Assembly: GCA_029240815.1 (NCBI GenBank)
Contig: JARDZO010000051.1
Location: forward strand, 1 to 23,944
Origin: Brevibacillus sp.
GTDB taxonomy: Bacteria > Bacillota > Bacilli > Brevibacillales > Brevibacillaceae
Direction: 5' to 3'
Length of the DNA stretch: 23,944 nt
Shown: one piece after another, positions 8,667 through 15,916 of the stretch
Numbering within the stretch: position 1 is the stretch's first letter
How the letters are laid out: each line of letters opens with the position of its first letter
Made by a program: the position numbers and the translations under genes
Notes under the pieces: model-generated
Databases searched by the model: none
Seen by the model: only the letters and a program-made list of their open reading frames with translations
Told to the model about the DNA's origin: nothing

Positions 8667-9845
8667 TTAGAAGCGGAACGGCACAGGCTGTTCCGCTTCT
8701 TTTTGTCCGGGAGCAGGGCGCAGGCTGCATAGACCTGCGACGAGCGCGACTGCAGCGCACAGACAAGCGAGCACCGTAAAGCCCCAGGCTTGATACACAG
8801 GTCCGCCTACATACGAGCCGATGGTCATTCCGATGTACATGCCCGTGATGTTCCACGCCATGATTCTTCCGAGGGAATCGGGATATTCGCGTGCGAGCCG
8901 GGACTGATACGAAGGGACAAAGGCATACCCCACAAACGCCCACAGAAACAAAACGCCAAATAACCAGATCCCTTGCTGATAGAACAACCCTACACAGCCA
9001 AGACAAGCGACCAAGGAAAGAAGACTGGTAGAAGAAATGGTTTTCGCCCCCCATTTGTCTGCCAACCCTCCACCGTTCAAGCTGCCGAGCATGGCTCCGA
9101 CTCCATACGCAATCAAGGAAGCTGCGATCTGAGAGGGACGAAAGCCGATATCTTCAGCCAGAGCCGTACCCAGATAGGTATACACCCCGTACATGGCAGC
9201 CGCCCAATACACCGTGACGAGAACGGAGCGAACCATCAATGCGACTGACGGAGCCGATCCATGCGACGACGGTCTCGACTGGCTGCCCTTTGGCCAGATG
9301 GCGAGATTGATCCATGCCAACAAAAAGCTGAGTGCGGCGATGAGCCAAAAAGGAAAGCGCCATCCGTATTGGTCGGCAATCAAGGTACCGAGTGGAGTGC
9401 CTGCCCATAATCCCGTCAAATTCCCGGAAACGACGACGGACAACCAGGCTGCTCTGCGACTAGCGGGAGCCAGATCACTGACAAAGGCGTAAACGCATGG
9501 CGCAATCGCGGCGAGCGCAAGTCCAGCCACTGCCCGACTAGCCAGAAGTACGCCAAAGGATGTGGAATAGCCGGTCCACAGATTGGCGAGGCAAAACAGG
9601 GTCAAACCGCCCCACAAAATGAGGCGACGTCGATCCGAGAAGCGATCGAACAAAGCGCCCATCAGCGGGGAGCCACACGCGTACATGATGGCCATAGCAG
9701 TCACGAGCCAACCAGCTACGGCAGGCGTCAGAGCAAACTCCGCTGCGATGGACGGCAACAAGGGGGAGACGACAAAGACATCCGTTCCTACGATGAACAA
9801 TGTAAAAGCACCCGTGATCAACCAAACGGCAGCGTTCCCCGTCAT
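8667..9845 (-). CDS. MFS transporter, drug:H+ antiporter-1 type
   Basis: This 392-aa protein has about 12 hydrophobic helices and the major facilitator motif A between helices 2 and 3 (GALFDRFSDRRR). A helix-4/5 segment with GLALAAIAPCVYAF and the following antiporter-like GNLTGLWAGTPLGT suggest an exporter of the AraJ/YdhP type. The substrate cannot be told from sequence. The start follows GGAGG by seven bases. It lies 73 bp downstream of a GNAT gene on the same strand with no terminator between them, so the two may form an operon. Its 3' end runs into the terminator of the converging stalk-domain gene. Confidence 0.85.
   Translation of the reverse strand: MTGNAAVWLITGAFTLFIVGTDVFVVSPLLPSIAAEFALTPAVAGWLVTAMAIMYACGSPLMGALFDRFSDRRRLILWGGLTLFCLANLWTGYSTSFGVLLASRAVAGLALAAIAPCVYAFVSDLAPASRRAAWLSVVVSGNLTGLWAGTPLGTLIADQYGWRFPFWLIAALSFLLAWINLAIWPKGSQSRPSSHGSAPSVALMVRSVLVTVYWAAAMYGVYTYLGTALAEDIGFRPSQIAASLIAYGVGAMLGSLNGGGLADKWGAKTISSTSLLSLVACLGCVGLFYQQGIWLFGVLFLWAFVGYAFVPSYQSRLAREYPDSLGRIMAWNITGMYIGMTIGSYVGGPVYQAWGFTVLACLCAAVALVAGLCSLRPAPGQKEAEQPVPFRF
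8669..8705 (+). terminator. Terminator of the stalk-domain gene, overlapping the 3' end of the MFS gene
   Basis: AGAAGCGGAAC (8669-8679) pairs perfectly with GTTCCGCTTCT (8690-8700), followed by TTTTT. One stem arm contains the last codons of the minus-strand MFS gene, so the two converging genes share it. A T-run is present only for the plus strand. Confidence 0.88.
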
Positions 9846-9918
9846 GTCGATTCCTCCAGTCTGATCCGTACAAAATAGATACTCCTATCAGATATATGGA
9901 GAGAACGGGAGGGGGTGC

Positions 9919-10446
9919 CTACCGCTGCAGGTTGGGATGAATCGGATAAGCCATGCAAATGACGCGCCCCAGCTTCTCCGCGTCACGTATTTCATAGGTG
10001 GCAAAGCCATAGGCCTCGTAAAAAGGTACGACACCCTGATTCTTCTCCAACACGGCGAGATGAAGAGAAGGGTAGCCGTTTTCTCGGTACCAAGTAATCA
10101 GGCAATCAAGAAATTCCTTGGCATAACCTTTTCCCTGGGCCCGACTGTCGATCATGATCAGACCGAGCCATGGGTGTCCGTCTCGTGGATTGTTCAAAAT
10201 AAACTGGGCGATGCCAATCAGGGAATGGCTGGAGGCTTCGCGCAAGCAATAGTTGTACGACCCGGCAAAGGCAAGGTTATCCGCATGGTCTTGCTCGACG
10301 ATTTCTACGGTGACGGTGCGTTGTCCGTACGCGTATTCCATGTAATCTGGGTTGGAGTTGTACACATGGAGAAGCTCGGCAAAATCAGGCTCGACAACAG
10401 GTGAGTAGACGAGACGACTGCTGGCGGTAGGAAACGGGGTCGGCAT
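9919..10446 (-). CDS. GNAT-family N-acetyltransferase
   Basis: This 175-aa single-domain GNAT acetyltransferase transfers an acetyl group from acetyl-CoA to an amine. The acetyl-CoA loop is visible as DSRAQGKGYAKEFL (Q/R-x-x-G-x-G/A), followed by the helix with LHLAVLEKNQGVVPFYEAYGF, the usual motif B with a Tyr near the catalytic site. The substrate is unknown; it may be a small molecule or antibiotic, given the efflux gene downstream. AAAGGAG lies eight bases before the ATG. A strong promoter (TTGACA, 16 bp, TATGAT) and a palindrome lie upstream. Confidence 0.85.
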   Translation of the reverse strand: MPTPFPTASSRLVYSPVVEPDFAELLHVYNSNPDYMEYAYGQRTVTVEIVEQDHADNLAFAGSYNYCLREASSHSLIGIAQFILNNPRDGHPWLGLIMIDSRAQGKGYAKEFLDCLITWYRENGYPSLHLAVLEKNQGVVPFYEAYGFATYEIRDAEKLGRVICMAYPIHPNLQR

Positions 10447-10489
10447 AAACAGGACTCCTTTCGAACAGCAAAAATAATATTAGGCATTT

Positions 10490-10527
10490 ATCTAATTAGA
10501 TCATATCCGAATTAGTAAACGTGTCAA
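10490..10527 (-). promoter_or_regulatory. Strong promoter of the GNAT-MFS unit with palindromic operator candidate
   Basis: Read on the minus strand, TTGACA (10522-10527) is followed after 16 bp by TATGAT (10500-10505). The 12-bp perfect palindrome ATCTAATTAGAT (10490-10501) overlaps the downstream end of the -10 and the expected start site, a typical repressor position. No regulator gene lies beside it. Confidence 0.65.
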
Positions 10528-10555
10528 TAGTCTCCCCCATCACTTCCGAGGTTCA

Positions 10556-10597
10556 GGGAATTCCCCGATACACTTTCTTGCCCGTAAACTCTACAAT
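10556..10597 (+). promoter_or_regulatory. Activator-type promoter of the NreB-like kinase, GGG-N4-CCC palindrome
   Basis: GGGAATTCCC (10556-10565) is a perfect palindrome centred 31.5 bp upstream of TACAAT (10592-10597), a good -10 box. The -35 position holds no recognisable hexamer. The centre falls at about -43.5 from the expected start site, as for a class II activator. The pattern matches the GGG-N4-CCC core recalled for Staphylococcus NreC sites and recurs at the oxidase operon. Confidence 0.55.
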
Positions 10598-10631
10598 AAC
10601 GGTAAGAAGATTGTCTTACGAGGAGGAGCGC

Positions 10632-11723
10632 ATGAGTACGTGGAAAGAAGAGCTGGCGACGTCCAGTGAATTGACTTCGCTGATGCAATCGATCTTTGCC
10701 AACGTCAGTGATGCCATCCTGGTGGTAGACCGCGACGGGTTGATCGTAAAGGCCAATGCCGCGCTGGAGCAAATGACAGGCTGGACCGAGAAAGAATTGG
10801 TCGGGATCAAACATATTTGTGAGCTATGTCTGGGGATGGCTACTTGTATGGAGGAGACGACCTGTGCCGATTGCTTTTTTGTGGTTGTGCAGATGCCGTC
10901 CTTCGAAATGCGCCTGCGAACCAAGGACGGGAGGGAATATCCAGTAGCAGCGAGCTCCGCGAGACTTCCGGATGATTCCAACGGGGAGGTAGTGATGGTC
11001 ATTCGCGACATGTCTGCGCAGCAGCGGGCAGAAAAGGAGCGCTACCAGCACAAGCTGACCAACTACGTGATTCAGGCGCAGGAAGAAGAGCGCAAGCGGA
11101 TTGCTCGTGAGCTGCATGACGGAGTCGGTCAGGCACTGTATAGTATTTTGGTCGGGCTAAACGTGGTCGGGCAGAGTCAATTAAGTGACCCGATCCGCCA
11201 GCATGTGACTGATCTCTTGCAGATGACGGCCAAGGCGATGGAAGAGGTAAAGCGCATGGCTTTGGAGCTGCGGCCATCCGCGCTGGATGACTTGGGACTT
11301 TTGCCTGCCCTGCGCTCTTTGATGAAGCGGGTGGAAAAAAGCTTTGATATCGGGGTCGAGCTGCACGTGCAGGGAGAGCGGCGCCGGTATTCGGCAGCGA
11401 TGGAGACGGCTCTCTACCGCATCGTTCAGGAGGCGATGACCAATACAGCCAAGTACGCCCAGGCCAGTCAGTTGGGTATCGTGTTCGAAGCCAGGGAAAA
11501 AGAAGTCGTGGTGACGATCGTGGATGACGGCGTCGGCTTTGATGTAGAAAAAGCACTGCATACAGGCAAGGGTCTGGGCGTGTTTGGAATGAAGGAACGG
11601 GCACAGCTCTTGGGAGGTACGGTAGACATCCGATCAGCTCCTGACGAGGGAACGACTGTCATCGTGCGCATACCGGTTCCAAAGGAGGAGACAGAGAATG
11701 GCCATTCGCGTGCTGATCGCTGA
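10632..11723 (+). CDS. NreB-like sensor histidine kinase with cysteine-rich PAS domain
   Basis: This soluble 363-aa kinase has a PAS domain (about 14-130), a HisKA_3 dimerisation helix with phospho-acceptor His162 (RIARELHDGVGQ), and a HATPase_c domain (N271, DDGVG 298-302, GKGLG 312-316). The PAS domain holds Cys63, Cys66, Cys78 and Cys81 in the spacing C-X2-C-X11-C-X2-C, the pattern of the [4Fe-4S] oxygen sensor NreB; Cys72 is an extra one. No membrane segment is present, as expected for an intracellular sensor. ATG 10632 is chosen because GAGGAGG lies just upstream; a longer open frame to 10521 would cover the promoter. It overlaps the regulator gene by 26 bp. Oxygen or redox sensing is inferred from the cysteines. 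A DegS-like kinase with an unrelated Cys cluster is the alternative. Confidence 0.88.
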   Translation: MSTWKEELATSSELTSLMQSIFANVSDAILVVDRDGLIVKANAALEQMTGWTEKELVGIKHICELCLGMATCMEETTCADCFFVVVQMPSFEMRLRTKDGREYPVAASSARLPDDSNGEVVMVIRDMSAQQRAEKERYQHKLTNYVIQAQEEERKRIARELHDGVGQALYSILVGLNVVGQSQLSDPIRQHVTDLLQMTAKAMEEVKRMALELRPSALDDLGLLPALRSLMKRVEKSFDIGVELHVQGERRRYSAAMETALYRIVQEAMTNTAKYAQASQLGIVFEAREKEVVVTIVDDGVGFDVEKALHTGKGLGVFGMKERAQLLGGTVDIRSAPDEGTTVIVRIPVPKEETENGHSRADR

Positions 11724-12354
11724 CGACCACGCCATTGTACGTTCAGGGCTGGGGATGCTGATCAATGCCCAGGAGGATATGGAAGTCGTCGGATATGCCG
11801 CTGACGGAAAAGAAGCGTGCGAAAAAGCAGGGGACATCCATCCCGATGTCGTTCTGATGGATTTGAGCATGCCTCCGGGTGAAAATGGTTTGACTGCTAC
11901 GGCCAGGCTTAAGGAAACAGCTCCAGATATTCAGGTGCTCGTACTGACTATGCACGATGACGAGGAGTATTTGTTTCGCGTATTACAGGCAGGTGCGGCG
12001 GGGTACATTCTCAAAAGCGCCCCCGATCTGGACCTCATCGCGGCGATTCGCTCCGTGCACAAAGGCATGGCGTACCTGTATCCGTCCGCGACAAAATCAT
12101 TGATCGAGGAATTTCTGCAGATGGTCAAGAACGGCGAAGAGCAAGCGAAATATGAGATACTCACGGAACGGGAAAAGGAAGTGCTTGTGCTGATTGCCAA
12201 AGGCTTTAGCAACAAGGAAATCGCCGAGCAGCTGACTGTTTCCGTCAAAACGGTAGAATCGCACAAGGCGCATATCATGGAAAAGCTGCACTTGCGAACG
12301 CGGCCTGATCTGGTGCGCTATGCGATCAAAAAGGGCTGGCTGGATTTTGAATAG
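11698..12354 (+). CDS. NarL/FixJ-type response regulator, partner of the NreB-like kinase
   Basis: This 218-aa regulator has a receiver domain (1-120) with acidic pocket D9-D10, phospho-acceptor D55 (VLMDLSMP) and K106, and a LuxR-type helix-turn-helix (about 150-212) with LTEREKEVLVLIAKG and the recognition helix VSVKTVESHKAHIMEKL. It overlaps the kinase gene by 26 bp, and its ribosome site (AAGGAGGAG) lies within the kinase's last codons, so translation is coupled. It is probably the protein that binds the GGG-N4-CCC palindromes at its own operon and at the oxidase operon. A degraded copy of its helix-turn-helix DNA lies near 13050. Confidence 0.92.
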   Translation: MAIRVLIADDHAIVRSGLGMLINAQEDMEVVGYAADGKEACEKAGDIHPDVVLMDLSMPPGENGLTATARLKETAPDIQVLVLTMHDDEEYLFRVLQAGAAGYILKSAPDLDLIAAIRSVHKGMAYLYPSATKSLIEEFLQMVKNGEEQAKYEILTEREKEVLVLIAKGFSNKEIAEQLTVSVKTVESHKAHIMEKLHLRTRPDLVRYAIKKGWLDFE

Positions 12355-12369
12355 GAGGCAGCGTAGAAG

Positions 12370-12396
12370 ACCCGGGACCATGGTTCCCGGGTTTTT
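12370..12396 (+). terminator. Terminator of the two-component operon
   Basis: ACCCGGGA (12370-12377) pairs perfectly with TCCCGGGT (12385-12392), followed by TTTTT. Confidence 0.85.
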
Positions 12397-12437
12397 CCGT
12401 TTATGAGGGGAAAAGGGGTCAAATGCCAGCTCGCAGG

Positions 12438-12926
12438 TCAAACGCTGAGGGCTTTATTGCCCCTAACAAATTTCACAAATAAGAAACGAACGAGGGGACC
12501 CATAACAAGTAATTGCAGAGGGTAGGCAAATACAAAATTTTTAATGAAGATTAAAAAGTAACTTGTCACATAGGATTCGGTGGTTAGTCCCTGATTTAAG
12601 TAGGTTGTTACCAGACTATAAAGTGACATAAAGAACACCATTCCTAGCACCATGCATGTTGACATAGCGATGATAACGAGTGGCATCTTGGACTTATCGA
12701 ACGGTAGCATGAAGACAATTTTCTTTGCGAACGGACCCACAATCAATGATTCAAATAGGAGGGCAACCAGGAATGTCACGAGAAACTGAATGATTCCTGT
12801 CTTGAGCGTGATCACGCTAAATAAATCATTGATAAACAAGTTATAAACAGTCATAACGATAACCATCCCAAAGCACATCATCAACCCAAAATAAATACCT
12901 TCTTTTTTCGTGGTAGGCAATTCCAT
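12438..12926 (-). CDS. DUF2798 family membrane protein
   Basis: This 162-aa protein has four predicted helices arranged as two repeats of the DUF2798 unit. Each unit opens near a basic PTTKKEG or PFDKSKMP segment and has a helix starting GMV-x-x-MT/MS-x-YNL/YSL. The family is uncharacterised; members are small inner-membrane proteins. AAAAGGATGA directly precedes the ATG with short spacing. The gene is more AT-rich than its neighbours. It stands alone between two two-component systems. A promoter with an 11-bp-period repeat lies upstream. Confidence 0.8.
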   Translation of the reverse strand: MELPTTKKEGIYFGLMMCFGMVIVMTVYNLFINDLFSVITLKTGIIQFLVTFLVALLFESLIVGPFAKKIVFMLPFDKSKMPLVIIAMSTCMVLGMVFFMSLYSLVTTYLNQGLTTESYVTSYFLIFIKNFVFAYPLQLLVMGPLVRFLFVKFVRGNKALSV

Positions 12927-12954
12927 TCATCCTTTTTTGTTTGATTTCATTGTA

Positions 12955-13000
12955 AGTATAGATAAACGAAATTTTCTTCATAAGTGAACAATTTGTGAAC
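12955..13000 (-). promoter_or_regulatory. Promoter of the DUF2798 gene with GTTCAC direct repeats
   Basis: On the minus strand TATACT (12955-12960) is preceded at 17 bp by a weak TTATGA (12978-12983). Immediately upstream are two GTTCAC copies with 11-bp period (12984-12989 and 12995-13000). TTCACA repeats at 11-bp period resemble half of a Bacillus PhoP box, but only two copies are clear. Confidence 0.4.
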
Positions 13001-13048
13001 GTTTTTAACCTGAGACAGAAATATCCGGGAGGGCAGGGGAAGTACTAT

Positions 13049-13094
13049 GCACGGAACGGGACAGGAAGTGCTCGTGCTGATCGCCAAAGGCTAC
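13049..13094 (+). pseudogene. Frameshifted relic of a NarL-type helix-turn-helix
   Basis: About 45 bp here closely match 12163-12204, the start of the helix-turn-helix in the response regulator gene (protein motif LTEREKEVLVLIAKG). One base is missing in the GGGAAAAGG stretch, so the reading frame breaks, and similarity ends after GGCT. It is too short and broken to be a gene. It is either a partial duplication or the remains of a second regulator. Confidence 0.6.
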
Positions 13095-13104
13095 ACATGT
13101 CTGA

Positions 13105-13150
13105 CAAAAAACGGAGCGAGAAAGGCTTGCAAGCCGATCTTAGCTCCGTT
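13105..13150 (-). terminator. Terminator of the LytST-like operon
   Basis: On the minus strand AACGGAGC (13143-13150) pairs with GCTCCGTT (13110-13117), and the second arm runs into TTTTTT. An inner GGCTTGCAAGCC stem-loop sits in the loop. It lies 15 bp after the regulator stop. Confidence 0.8.
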
Positions 13151-13164
13151 CGTCATTTTTGTAT

Positions 13165-13929
13165 TCACAGGTTCATTATGCTGCGAAACGCTTTTATTTT
13201 CCCTCTGCTTACGGGAATATCCGTCTGGTTGTCGTCGTTCATCTTGATCAAGTACGTGTTGTTAAACCAAGGGATAATTTCTTTGATCTGTCTCACGTTA
13301 AAAATATAGTTTCGGTGGCTTCTAAAGAAATAGCCGGACCGGTTCAAAATCGCTTCCAACTCGTTCAGGGACAAGTCGCACTTTTCTAAACTCTCTTTTG
13401 TAGCAATATATAAATCTCTTTCCCGCACAAAGGCGAAGCAAATGTTGCTCACATTGATCGGAATAATCTTGTTGTTTTTGCGGATACAGACATGCTCGTC
13501 TTGCATCGGGACCACCGCTGAGCGGTCTATGACCGTCGCTGCACTGTCGTACACGTCCGGCTTGATCAGAAGCGTCTTCACTTTTTTGATCGCATCGTCT
13601 AACTTCGATTCAAGGATCGGTTTGGTCAGATAACCAACAGCAGGGGTCGAAAAAGCTTCCAGAGCGTGTTCATGAAAAGCGGTCGAAAAAATGATCAGTG
13701 GAGGCTTGGACATCTGGCTCAATTTCTTGGCAAATTCCAGGCCGCTCATCCCGGGCATGTGAATATCGAGAAAAAGCAAATCAGGCTCGGAATGGATGAT
13801 GTGGGGCAGTGCTTCAATCGGATTGTAATGGATCGAAATCACTTCGATATCAATATATTTTTTCAGCAAGTATTCCAATTCAGAACAAATGGCCGGCTCA
13901 TCATCAATAATGATGGTTTTCAAGAACAC
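13165..13929 (-). CDS. LytTR-family response regulator (LytT/YpdB-like)
   Basis: This protein of about 254 aa has a receiver domain (1-120) with D9-D10-E11, phospho-acceptor D55 (LFLDIHMPG) and K103, then a LytTR DNA-binding domain (about 150-250) with FVRERDLYIATKE and FFRSHRNYIFNVRQIKEI. The start is uncertain. GAAAGG abuts an ATG at 13941, too close to use, so GTG at 13929 (12 bases away) is chosen. The upstream kinase stop overlaps this ribosome site, giving tight coupling. LytTR proteins bind pairs of short direct repeats; the likely target is the promoter of the adjacent divergent MHS transporter. Confidence 0.88.
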   Translation of the reverse strand: MFLKTIIIDDEPAICSELEYLLKKYIDIEVISIHYNPIEALPHIIHSEPDLLFLDIHMPGMSGLEFAKKLSQMSKPPLIIFSTAFHEHALEAFSTPAVGYLTKPILESKLDDAIKKVKTLLIKPDVYDSAATVIDRSAVVPMQDEHVCIRKNNKIIPINVSNICFAFVRERDLYIATKESLEKCDLSLNELEAILNRSGYFFRSHRNYIFNVRQIKEIIPWFNNTYLIKMNDDNQTDIPVSRGKIKAFRSIMNL

Positions 13930-13945
13930 GCAGATGCACATCCTT

Positions 13946-15616
13946 TCAAGAGTTGGATAACGGGGCTGCAAAAGATACGATCGTCCCGACTCCAAGCTTG
14001 CTTTGGATTTGCAGGCCGTACTCGTTTCCATAGATGGATTGCAGCCGCTGATGGACATTTGCTAGGCCGATCCCCTGCGACTGGTGGTTCCAAATTTCAG
14101 CCAATCGCTCCTCGCTGATTCCAACCCCATTATCTTCAATGCTGATTTTCACCTCATTGCCGGACGGTTCTACGCGAATCGTGAGCAGGCAATCGCTCAT
14201 TTTCGGAAACAGGCCGTGGTGAATGGCATTTTCGATGAGCGGCTGCAAGGTCAGGATGGGCAATTTTCGTCCCAGCAAGGAGTCGTCAACGTCCATGTTC
14301 ACCTTCAATCGGTTGGCGAACCTGACCTTTTCGATTTCCAAATAAGAAGAGATTCCGTCCAGCTCCTCTTGCAAGCTGTGATCATTCCCTTTGTTTTTTA
14401 AATTGCGCCTGAAGATATCGCTTAAATTTCCGATCAAGCTTCTCGCCTGTTCAGGGTCTGTCCGACAATAGGACATGATGGTGCCTAGCGTGTTGAACAG
14501 AAAATGAGGGTTGATTTGCGCCTGCAGGGCATTCACTTCTGCTTGCTGCCGCATTTTTGTCTGATGCTCGATCTCTGCCAGCTCCATTTGGACCGATAAT
14601 AGCTTGGCCAGGCCGTCCAGTAATTTCAGGTTCGTCTGGGACGTTTTGTAGGAAGAGCTTTTCAAATAGAATTGCAGCGTTCCAATCTGCTGGTTTTGAT
14701 GGTATAAAGGCGCGCCGATGACGGACTTTAAGCGAAGCGAACGGGGAGTGGCCAGATCTTTTCCTTGGTACACCACCGCATTTTCGCTCAAAACGGCCTT
14801 TGCCACCTGTGTGCAAAGTTCCTCTTTATCCAAATGATTCTCCAAAACATTGCCTCTCGCGCCGAGCAGCTTCTCGCGGTCGGTAATGGCGACAGCATCC
14901 ACCATGGCAATTTCACGGATAATTTCAGCCGTTTTTTCCGCAGAACATGGATTCAGGCCGGTCCGCAGATGCGGCAATGTCTGGCTCGCAATCGACAGGG
15001 CCAGATTGGCACCCAAAGCGCCGGACTCGTCCTGCATCATTTTCAGATTCACAAAAATACGTGTGAAGATCAACAGTCCTATGATTGTCACGAGCGTGGT
15101 CGGGATGGCGATTTTTAATTCCAGCTCGAGTGCCGCCGCAAAAGGCCTTGCGACGAGCAGCACCATTACTTTTTGGATCAGCTCGGCTGCCACTGCCACC
15201 AGCACAATATGCTGCCATTTCAAGCGCAATAGATTGAATTTGGCGCTTACCATTCCACCGAAGAGGCCGACCATGACGGTCGAGATGGCACAGGCCGCAG
15301 CGGTAAATCCGCCGATCGAATAGCGATGAATGCCTCCAATGACGCCGGCAAAAAAGCCGACGACAGGTCCCCCGATCAGCCCTCCCACAACAGCCCCGAC
15401 AATGCGCGTATTGGCGAGCGCATCATTGATCCGGATTCCGTGCTCGGTTCCGATCACCGACAGGAAACCGAACAGCACGGAGAGGATCACAATCCGCTTC
15501 CAGTCGTTTTTCCCGTACACGATGTTTCGAAAGTAATCCAACTGGCCGATGATGAGGGAGATCACCGCGATTCCGGATATGTTTTCCAGTAGTCTCAATA
15601 GCATAGTGAAAGTCAT
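13946..15616 (-). CDS. LytS-like sensor histidine kinase (5TMR_LYT-GAF-HisK)
   Basis: This 556-aa membrane kinase has an N-terminal block of about six helices (5-190) of the 5TMR_LYT type, with NDALANTRIVG and GGPVVGFFAGVIGGIHRYSIGG. Then come a GAF-like domain (about 210-345), a His_kinase region with phospho-acceptor His371 (QINPHFLFNTL) and a HATPase_c domain (N463, DNGVGI 495-500, GIGLAN 515-520). ATG 15616 is chosen because GGGGG lies five bases upstream; a longer frame to 15664 has no such site. LytS, BtsS and YpdA kinases of this type sense pyruvate or cell-surface state. The divergent organic acid transporter suggests a carboxylate signal here. Confidence 0.88.
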   Translation of the reverse strand: MTFTMLLRLLENISGIAVISLIIGQLDYFRNIVYGKNDWKRIVILSVLFGFLSVIGTEHGIRINDALANTRIVGAVVGGLIGGPVVGFFAGVIGGIHRYSIGGFTAAACAISTVMVGLFGGMVSAKFNLLRLKWQHIVLVAVAAELIQKVMVLLVARPFAAALELELKIAIPTTLVTIIGLLIFTRIFVNLKMMQDESGALGANLALSIASQTLPHLRTGLNPCSAEKTAEIIREIAMVDAVAITDREKLLGARGNVLENHLDKEELCTQVAKAVLSENAVVYQGKDLATPRSLRLKSVIGAPLYHQNQQIGTLQFYLKSSSYKTSQTNLKLLDGLAKLLSVQMELAEIEHQTKMRQQAEVNALQAQINPHFLFNTLGTIMSYCRTDPEQARSLIGNLSDIFRRNLKNKGNDHSLQEELDGISSYLEIEKVRFANRLKVNMDVDDSLLGRKLPILTLQPLIENAIHHGLFPKMSDCLLTIRVEPSGNEVKISIEDNGVGISEERLAEIWNHQSQGIGLANVHQRLQSIYGNEYGLQIQSKLGVGTIVSFAAPLSNS

Positions 15617-15850
15617 GACAGCCCCCTTATGGTAAAGGGTATATCGATCTAGCTTATAAATCAACGCAACTCATATGGGAATATCGGCAAGTCAGCTGCT
15701 GTTTTTGTACGCTCAGAACAATGAGATAGATGCAGGAAAAAGAATCGCTCTAAAATAAGAACAGTTCAGATTATTTGAATCCATTCGGGAGAAAATGAAA
15801 TCCCTTTCAAAGCAAATGATGCCCCTTTTGTGCGAGCAAAGGTATTGTTT

Positions 15851-15886
15851 CATTTGCAAGCGGTTTCAATATCTCCCTTGCAAATG
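15851..15886. repeat. Inverted repeat CATTTGCAAG upstream of the MHS transporter
   Basis: CATTTGCAAG (15851-15860) and CTTGCAAATG (15877-15886) form a perfect 10-bp inverted repeat with a 16-bp spacer. The left arm overlaps the cre site. It may be a second regulator site or an RNA hairpin in the leader. Confidence 0.6.
15855..15868 (+). promoter_or_regulatory. Catabolite-responsive element (cre) for CcpA
   Basis: TGCAAGCGGTTTCA matches the cre consensus TGWAANCGNTNWCA at all but one position (C at position 3). It lies about 50 bp before the transporter start codon, so CcpA would repress uptake of a secondary carbon source when preferred sugars are present. Confidence 0.6.
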
Positions 15887-15916
15887 GGTTCTGGTCAACA
15901 TAAGGAGGGTGCAGCA

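Larger units (their letters stand above)
15617..15916. promoter_or_regulatory. Divergent control region of the LytST-like pair and the MHS transporter
   Basis: These 300 bp hold both promoters. ACAGTTCAG (15761-15769) fits the loose LytTR half-site consensus, and the similar pair TGAATCC (about 15776) and TGAAATCC (about 15796) lies roughly 20 bp apart, near the spacing LytTR regulators use. A cre site and an inverted repeat lie at 15851-15886. No gene is seen. Confidence 0.4.

Noticed and set aside
7630..9054. A 474-codon minus-strand frame across the stalk-domain gene and the MFS 3' end
   Set aside because: It crosses two well-supported genes and a terminator, and its composition is antisense-like (many Cys, His, Phe, Arg).
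13007..13020. AACCTGAGACAGAAA resembling AACCTGTGACAGAAA at 17445-17459
   Set aside because: The match is about 15 bases with one mismatch and nothing similar around it, so chance is likely.
12995..13309. 104-codon plus-strand frame before the LytT gene
   Set aside because: It runs through the regulator relic and a terminator and into the end of the LytT gene on the other strand, with no ribosome site.
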